Below, piece by piece: positions 1 through 4,602 of a stretch of 6,420 nucleotides of DNA. Made by a program: the position numbers and the translations under genes. A model generated the notes under the pieces. The model was not told where the DNA came from and did not search any database. It saw only the letters and a program-made list of their open reading frames with translations. This stretch comes from Sedimentisphaerales bacterium (GTDB lineage Bacteria; Planctomycetota; Phycisphaerae; Sedimentisphaerales; Anaerobacaceae). The stretch is taken from positions 1 to 6,420 of the forward strand of contig DAOVMB010000155.1 of NCBI GenBank assembly GCA_030630905.1, read 5' to 3'. How positions within the stretch are numbered: position 1 is the stretch's first letter; every line of letters begins with the position of its first letter.

Positions 1-777
1 ATCCACCTCTATGCTCTCGATCCCGTAGCGGGGAAAGTGCTCCACTACGAGACAATCTATAGCCCCGATCCCAAGACGGGCAAGATGCCGCCCGAGGTCA
101 GCGCCAACTCGATGTCCGGGCTGCTGAACGACATCCCCGCTACCGACGGTGCTAACGTGTTCATCCGGCAGATGAACGTTTCGTCCTCCGACGACCGTGC
201 CGGACAGCACCTGTACTCAACGGGCGGCTACCTTGACCCGAGCTGGTTCAATCGGACGTACTGGCAAATCGGCAGGGCCAGGACGTCGGGCCTCATGGTC
301 CTTGGAAAGGATGTTGCATACGGCATGGAAGTCTACGCCTCCCGCAGCTCCAATACAGTCTTTAGGCCCGGCGCGAATGTCTATCGATTAACATGCATTT
401 CACTGAAGGCCCCGGCCAAGACTTCGAGCGGCAAACAGGCCACAACCAAACGCCGCCAGCAGGGACCGAAACCGCTGTGGGAGCAGCGCGTAAGCATCCG
501 GGTTACCGCCATGATCCGGGCCGGAAACACGATTTTTGTCGCTGGATCGCCGGATGTTGTCGATCCAAAGGATCCCTACGGTGCGTGGGAGGGCAGAAAG
601 GGAGGTGTTCTGGCAGCCTTTGCCACTGGCAACGGCAAGAAACTCGCGGAATACAAACTGCCGGCCCCGCCGGTCTGGGACGGTATGGCGGCCGCAAGTG
701 GCCGGTTATTCATTAGTACCACCGCCGGAGACATCGTTTGCATGGGGAGACATCAGGAGAATGGGAAGCGCCTCTGA
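1..777 (+). CDS. PQQ-like beta-propeller repeat protein, C-terminal part (5' end outside window)
   Basis: The frame is open from base 1 and stops at TGA 775-777, giving 258 visible residues; the true start lies upstream. The visible start reads L-Y-A-L-D-P-V-A-G-K, the strand-turn signature of a PQQ/BamB-type propeller blade. A last blade is seen near residues 201-249: G-G-V-L-A-A-F, then G-N-G-K-K-L, then S-G-R-L-F-I-S-T-T-A-G-D-I-V-C-M-G. The middle segment (about residues 65-100, H-L-Y-S-T-G-G-Y-L-D and W-F-N-R-T-Y-W) matches a segment I associate with very large planctomycete 'PQQ-binding-like' proteins. Such proteins are usually exported; whether this one binds PQQ or is a structural propeller cannot be told. 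A basic stretch near residues 144-156 (K-R-R-Q-Q) looks like a linker insertion. It is more GC-rich than the DNA after it and is separated from the next gene by 394 bases, so it is probably a different transcription unit. Family call is good; function is open. Confidence 0.8.
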   Translation: MHLYALDPVAGKVLHYETIYSPDPKTGKMPPEVSANSMSGLLNDIPATDGANVFIRQMNVSSSDDRAGQHLYSTGGYLDPSWFNRTYWQIGRARTSGLMVLGKDVAYGMEVYASRSSNTVFRPGANVYRLTCISLKAPAKTSSGKQATTKRRQQGPKPLWEQRVSIRVTAMIRAGNTIFVAGSPDVVDPKDPYGAWEGRKGGVLAAFATGNGKKLAEYKLPAPPVWDGMAAASGRLFISTTAGDIVCMGRHQENGKRL

Positions 778-965
778 TTACAATGATCAGGAGTAATGGC
801 TCTTAAGATGGATATTCTGTACGAAGGAGATTGACATATGTCAGGAATGTGAATCCGAAATTGTTCAAATAGTTTCTTTTAATATGCATTTTTCGGCAAA
901 AATTTCATGTTTGTTTGCGGAAGATCTAAGCAAAATTAGTATATGTGGAGACATTCTGGAGGCAC

Positions 966-983
966 GAATTTTTTAAAGAATTC
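966..983. promoter_or_regulatory. Imperfect 18-base palindrome, possible operator
   Basis: GAATTTTTTAAAGAATTC is self-complementary except for one mismatched pair (T971 opposite G978). It lies about 190 bases before the GH172 start, in the region expected to hold the cassette promoter. A two-fold symmetric site is what a dimeric repressor or activator would use, but the surrounding AT-richness makes chance palindromes more likely and no regulator gene is visible in the window. Low confidence. Confidence 0.15.
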
Positions 984-1159
984 TGACATTTTACAACTCG
1001 CGAAATGGAAGCCGTTTTGGGGCATTTGTGTACGGATAATAGTGTGTAATTATAGTCGCAGAGTGTTAAAATACAGAAATATTTCGATACAACGACGATA
1101 TCAGGAATCCCAGAATTGGTTCTGCTTTGGTAAGTACGTGGATACCCCAGTCTATTTAG

Positions 1160-1165
1160 AAGGAG
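1160..1165 (+). promoter_or_regulatory. Shine-Dalgarno of the GH172 gene
   Basis: AAGGAG ends 6 bases before ATG 1172. It is the strongest ribosome-binding site in the cassette and fixes the start, which also begins a plausible signal peptide. Confidence 0.75.
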
Positions 1166-1171
1166 AACAAA

Positions 1172-3178
1172 ATGAGCGATCGCCTATTGTATAATCCAGT
1201 TTGCCTTTTTGTTGTCGCGACTTTTTCTTTGTCCATCTATTCAACTGGGCTATCAGCGGCAGATGAATGGGTCCCAGGAATTCAAGAACTGTATCGGCTC
1301 GATCGACTGGCTGTGCTCAAGGAGTCAATCAAGGTTGCATCGATATCCAGCTATGATCGGACAGGTGGAAACAACGATGGCTTCGGCGGACAATATTCCT
1401 TCGTGCGTAAGGAAAAGGATGGTCTGGTTCTGGCCGACTTGCAGGGCCCGGGGGTAATCTACAGAATCTGGACTCCCACACCGACGGATGACATGCTCGA
1501 GTTCTATTTTGACGGCGAGAGTCAGCCGAGCATACGTGTTAAGTTTCGTGAGCTCTTCTTGGGCAGACATCCTACCTTTGTTCGGCCGTTAGTCGGATAC
1601 GGAGCAGGAGGATTTTACAGTTATGTGCCGCTCACCTATGAAAAGTCATGCAAGGTTTTCATCAGGGCCGAGCGTTTACAGTTCTACCAGATTAATTATG
1701 CAACATATCCCGAGGGCACGGCAATAGTAGGTTTTCCGAAGCAGCCCCCAGATGAATACCGATATCATTTGGAGAAAGCCAGGAGGTTGTTCGATTCGTA
1801 CGGCAGCGACGTCAGTTCTTACGTTGTCCCCGCCGGTGGATCGATTGAGCGATTCAGTACGAAAGTCCGTTTGAAGCCGTCGGAGCCTGTGAAAATCTTC
1901 GAAATCGATCGTCCGGGAAGAATTGTCGGAATTCACATTTCGCCGCCGGAGGCTTTCGCTGATAAAGAGCGTGGAGTTATCCTTCGGGCATATTGGGATG
2001 GCGACAAGGAACCTGCAATACTCAGTCCCGCCGGAGATTTCTTCGGTTACGCATGGGGCGAGCCGGCAACCAGGTCTCTGCTGGTGGGGACAGCCAATGG
2101 AACGGACTATTGTTACTTTCCGATGCCGTTCGATAAGTCCGCAAGAATCGAACTGATTTCGGAACAGCGCTTTGCCAAAGAGACAGAGCTTGAGGTAGAA
2201 GTGCTGTTCGTGCCGGTTGCCAGGCGGGAGAATGAAGGCAGGTTTTACGCTATATGGAGACGAGAGAATCCGACAACCAGAGGCAGGCCTTTCACATTCA
2301 TCGAAACCGGAGGCCGGGGACACCTCGTTGGATTTATCCAGCAATCGCAGGGATTCGTGTCCGGCAACACTTATTTCTTCGAGGGTGACGACCAAACGAC
2401 AATAGACGGTGAGCTTGTTATCCATGGTACCGGATCGGAGGACTTATACAACGGCGGGTGGTATGATGTCTCGGGTCGATGGGACTCAAAGAGGTCGTTT
2501 CCGCTGAGCGGCTGCCTCGGATATAAGAAGCATCTGGGCAGAACCGGTGGATACCGCTTTCTTTTAGGTGATGCATATTCGTATCGCAAAAGTGTTCTGC
2601 AGACAATTGAACATGCTCCTGCCGGAAACAACCTTCTCAATGACTACTGTGCCGTAACGTTTCTGTATTCGCGGAACAGACCGACCTGTGAGTTTGCCCT
2701 GCCGGCGCCGGCGCAAAGAAAAGCAATCGACCTGAAGCGCATCGTCTTCGCAACTTGGTGGAATATTCCGATTAGCGCATTTTCGTATCGTAATGGAACG
2801 CTCACAAAGAATAGCGAGAAACTTGACAGCAAGGATGTTCGATTCCTTTCGTTTCGGGCCGAAGGCAACGACACATTTGGGCATCACTTCATCTGCTTTG
2901 TTTGCGAACTTCCGGCGGCAGGTAAATACAAAGTCAGCCTTGACGCGGTCAAGGGACCGTCGCAGGGAAAGCTGCAGTTGTTTCTGGATGAAGCGCCGGT
3001 TGGGCCGGAAGTGGATCTGTATGCCACTGAAAGAGAATGTGCATTGGACGAATATATTGGCACACTTAATCTGGCCGAGGGGTCAAACAACTTGTTGTTC
3101 AAGCTTGTAGGCAAGCACGCAGAATCTCAGGGTCTGGGCCTGGATCTCACGAATATCGTTTGCGAGCGAGTCGATTAA
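1172..3178 (+). CDS. Exported DUF2961 / glycoside hydrolase family 172 protein
   Basis: 668 residues. Residues 1-29 form a Sec signal peptide (R4, hydrophobic core about 9-22, likely cleavage after L-S-A). The N-terminal hallmark S-S-Y-D-R-T-G-G-N-N-D-G spans 59-70. Two related jelly-roll segments are marked by F-Y-S-Y-V-P-L (148-154) and Y-C-Y-F-P-M-P-F (313-320). Family motifs follow: F-F-E-G-D-D with E404, H-G-T-G-S-E-D-L-Y with E423, G-G-Y-R-F-L-L-G-D near 461, and T-I-E-H (478-481). From the family, DUF2961 became GH172 after a bifidobacterial difructose dianhydride I synthase/hydrolase and D-arabinofuranosidases were characterised; two glutamates catalyse. I infer E404 and E423 are these, 19 residues apart. 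Residues from about 556 look like an appended beta-sandwich, perhaps carbohydrate-binding. Probable role: periplasmic or surface cleavage of furanosidic linkages; substrate unknown. First gene of the cassette, 35 bases before the oxidoreductase. Confidence 0.9.
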   Translation: MSDRLLYNPVCLFVVATFSLSIYSTGLSAADEWVPGIQELYRLDRLAVLKESIKVASISSYDRTGGNNDGFGGQYSFVRKEKDGLVLADLQGPGVIYRIWTPTPTDDMLEFYFDGESQPSIRVKFRELFLGRHPTFVRPLVGYGAGGFYSYVPLTYEKSCKVFIRAERLQFYQINYATYPEGTAIVGFPKQPPDEYRYHLEKARRLFDSYGSDVSSYVVPAGGSIERFSTKVRLKPSEPVKIFEIDRPGRIVGIHISPPEAFADKERGVILRAYWDGDKEPAILSPAGDFFGYAWGEPATRSLLVGTANGTDYCYFPMPFDKSARIELISEQRFAKETELEVEVLFVPVARRENEGRFYAIWRRENPTTRGRPFTFIETGGRGHLVGFIQQSQGFVSGNTYFFEGDDQTTIDGELVIHGTGSEDLYNGGWYDVSGRWDSKRSFPLSGCLGYKKHLGRTGGYRFLLGDAYSYRKSVLQTIEHAPAGNNLLNDYCAVTFLYSRNRPTCEFALPAPAQRKAIDLKRIVFATWWNIPISAFSYRNGTLTKNSEKLDSKDVRFLSFRAEGNDTFGHHFICFVCELPAAGKYKVSLDAVKGPSQGKLQLFLDEAPVGPEVDLYATERECALDEYIGTLNLAEGSNNLLFKLVGKHAESQGLGLDLTNIVCERVD

Positions 3179-3200
3179 GAAAGCTGTTTTGGCTCCCGAC

Positions 3201-3204
3201 GAGG
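3201..3204 (+). promoter_or_regulatory. Shine-Dalgarno that decides the oxidoreductase start
   Basis: GAGG lies 9 bases before ATG 3214. It supports that ATG over an in-frame TTG at 3160, which would overlap the preceding gene and put 18 arginine-rich residues in front of the Tat signal. Confidence 0.55.
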
Positions 3205-3213
3205 GATAGACGA

Positions 3214-4542
3214 ATGAATCACAGCAAAATAACTCGGCGGACTTTTATTAAAAATTCAGCCCGATACATGGTAGGCTTTACATGTTTTCCCTACGTTCTC
3301 CCATCCTCCGTACTTGGTGGTAATGGAACAGTTGCGCCAAGCAATCGTATCACGTTAGGCCTGATCGGCACGGGTAATATCAATGGGCGCCATCGGGAGG
3401 CATTTCTGGCTGAGAAGGACACCCGCATTGTAGCAGTCTGCGATCCGGTGAAGGCTCGGCGCGAGGCCTATCGCAACCGCATCAACCAGGCCTACGGGGC
3501 GACTGTGTGCGCCGATTACCGCGATTTTCGCGAGATGTTGGCCAGGGAGGACATTGACGCTGTCTGTATCGGCACACCCGATCACTGGCACGCCGCCCAG
3601 GCGATTGCGGCTATGCAGGCCGGCAAAGACGTATATGTCGAAAAACCGCTCACTCATACAGTAGCTGAAGGATCCTGTGTGATTGAGGCCGCTGTGCAGT
3701 ATGGGCGAATCCTTCAGACCGGCCTGCAGCGCCGGTCCGGCAGGATTTTTCGCCATGCCTGTGAACTGGTTCGTAACGGCCGGATCGGGCGGTTGAATCG
3801 GGTGGAGGTCGGCATTATAGGGATCAACAAGGGCGTGCAGGTTGGGCAGAACTTTCCCATAACACCGGTGCCGGATGATTTCGACTATGATCTATGGTTG
3901 GGGCCGGCCCTGTTTGCACCGTTTTCCCCACAGCGAGTCGCTCGCGGCAATGAAGTATGCTACTGGTACTATATCTCCGATTACACAGCAGGTTTCATTA
4001 CCGGCAATGGTGTGCACTTCGTGGACATCGCACAATGGGGTATCGGCGACGAAGTCAAACCGGTGGAAGTGAACACGTCATCGGCCAACATCCCTGCCGA
4101 TGGCCTCGTTGACGATGCGATCGCCTGGAAGTCGGAGATTGTTTTCGAAAACGGGGTGACGATGAGCTACAGCAGCGAAGGTAATCCGCATCCCGACGGC
4201 ATTCGATTCGTAGGGACGGAGGGCTGGATTCACGTGACAGGCGGCGGGGTCTTGAGTGCTTACCCCATGAATTTGCTCACGTCCGTGATTGGTCCCGACG
4301 AGGTCCACTTATACGATAGTCCTGAGCATCATCGTAATTTTTTGAATTGTATCAAAACGCGCCGGCCCGCGGCGGCTTCAGCCGAGATCGGGCATCATGC
4401 TACTACGACATGTAATCTGGTGGAGATTTCCGCCCGCCTTGGCCGTAAAGTAAGATGGAACGCCCGGGCGGAATGCTTCGCCGAAGATTTGGCGGCTAAC
4501 CGCTTGCTTTCGCGGGCCATGCGGGCGCCATGGCGAGTATAA
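3214..4542 (+). CDS. Tat-exported Gfo/Idh/MocA family NAD(P)-dependent oxidoreductase
   Basis: 442 residues from ATG 3214. The N-terminus carries a twin-arginine signal, T-R-R-T-F-I-K (7-13), followed by a moderately hydrophobic stretch (18-34) and P-S-S-V-L-G, so the protein should be exported folded with cofactor bound. The Rossmann domain has G-L-I-G-T-G-N-I (49-56, G52-x-G54), an acidic turn A-V-C-D-P after beta-2, T-P-D-H-W-H (121-126), and the family's E-K-P (143-145). The C-terminal alpha/beta domain has G-N-G-V-H-F-V-D-I-A-Q-W (264-275); H268 and D271 sit where family members place substrate-binding or catalytic residues. The family oxidises or reduces sugar hydroxyls (inositol, glucose-fructose and 3-keto-glycoside enzymes are examples). 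It lies between two glycosidase-like genes, so a sugar or glycoside substrate is likely; which one, and which reaction direction, cannot be read. Confidence 0.92.
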   Translation: MNHSKITRRTFIKNSARYMVGFTCFPYVLPSSVLGGNGTVAPSNRITLGLIGTGNINGRHREAFLAEKDTRIVAVCDPVKARREAYRNRINQAYGATVCADYRDFREMLAREDIDAVCIGTPDHWHAAQAIAAMQAGKDVYVEKPLTHTVAEGSCVIEAAVQYGRILQTGLQRRSGRIFRHACELVRNGRIGRLNRVEVGIIGINKGVQVGQNFPITPVPDDFDYDLWLGPALFAPFSPQRVARGNEVCYWYYISDYTAGFITGNGVHFVDIAQWGIGDEVKPVEVNTSSANIPADGLVDDAIAWKSEIVFENGVTMSYSSEGNPHPDGIRFVGTEGWIHVTGGGVLSAYPMNLLTSVIGPDEVHLYDSPEHHRNFLNCIKTRRPAAASAEIGHHATTTCNLVEISARLGRKVRWNARAECFAEDLAANRLLSRAMRAPWRV

Positions 4543-4591
4543 GACAGACGGCGTGGTAACACAACAGAAGTAACAAAGGATACTCGTATTC

Positions 4592-4595
4592 GGAG
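4592..4595 (+). promoter_or_regulatory. Shine-Dalgarno of the glycosidase-like gene
   Basis: GGAG lies 7 bases before ATG 4603. The 60-base gap after the oxidoreductase stop holds no hairpin-plus-T-run, which favours read-through transcription from the upstream genes. Confidence 0.55.
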
Positions 4596-4602
4596 ACGGA
4601 TT

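Larger units (their letters stand above)
778..1171. other. AT-rich intergenic region and presumed leader of the GH172 cassette
   Basis: No convincing gene lies here. The stretch is markedly AT-rich (38 G+C in 120 bases at 841-960) and stops are frequent in all forward frames. It should contain the promoter for the downstream cassette, but no clear sigma70 pair is visible: TATAGT (1051-1056) has TTGTGT (1026-1031) 19 bases upstream, and GATAAT (1035-1040) and TAAAAT (1067-1072) lack a good -35. Promoters in this group are poorly defined, so these are weak candidates. No GC-rich hairpin followed by a T-run marks the end of the upstream gene. Small structures present are an 18-base near-palindrome (966-983), an A/T-only stem at 888-903, a 5-base inverted repeat at 1111-1124, and an 8-base direct repeat TCAGGAAT (841-848, 1101-1108). 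Near the left edge are three very short reading frames, described in the findings. Confidence 0.5.

Noticed and set aside
831..836. Perfect TTGACA -35 hexamer
   Set aside because: The sequence 16-18 bases downstream (around 853-860, TCCGAA) does not resemble a -10 box, so it was not called a promoter.
888..903. ATTTTT-CGGC-AAAAAT hairpin as a terminator for the propeller gene
   Set aside because: The stem is only six A/T pairs, more than 100 bases past the stop, and no T-run follows it.
1111..1124. CAGAA-TTGG-TTCTG inverted repeat
   Set aside because: Five-base arms do not extend and are within chance expectation; not enough for an operator or riboswitch call.
943..1194. 83-residue forward reading frame before the GH172 gene
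   Set aside because: No Shine-Dalgarno before its ATG, no recognisable family, and it overlaps the well-supported start at 1172 in another frame. Treated as chance.
1676..2425. 249-residue reverse-strand reading frame
   Set aside because: Lies wholly opposite the GH172 gene, whose family motifs are clear in the forward frame; its translation shows no recognisable domain.
3160..3213. Upstream TTG start for the oxidoreductase
   Set aside because: It would overlap the GH172 gene and add 18 residues before a normal Tat signal; ATG 3214 has its own GAGG and begins a typical signal peptide.
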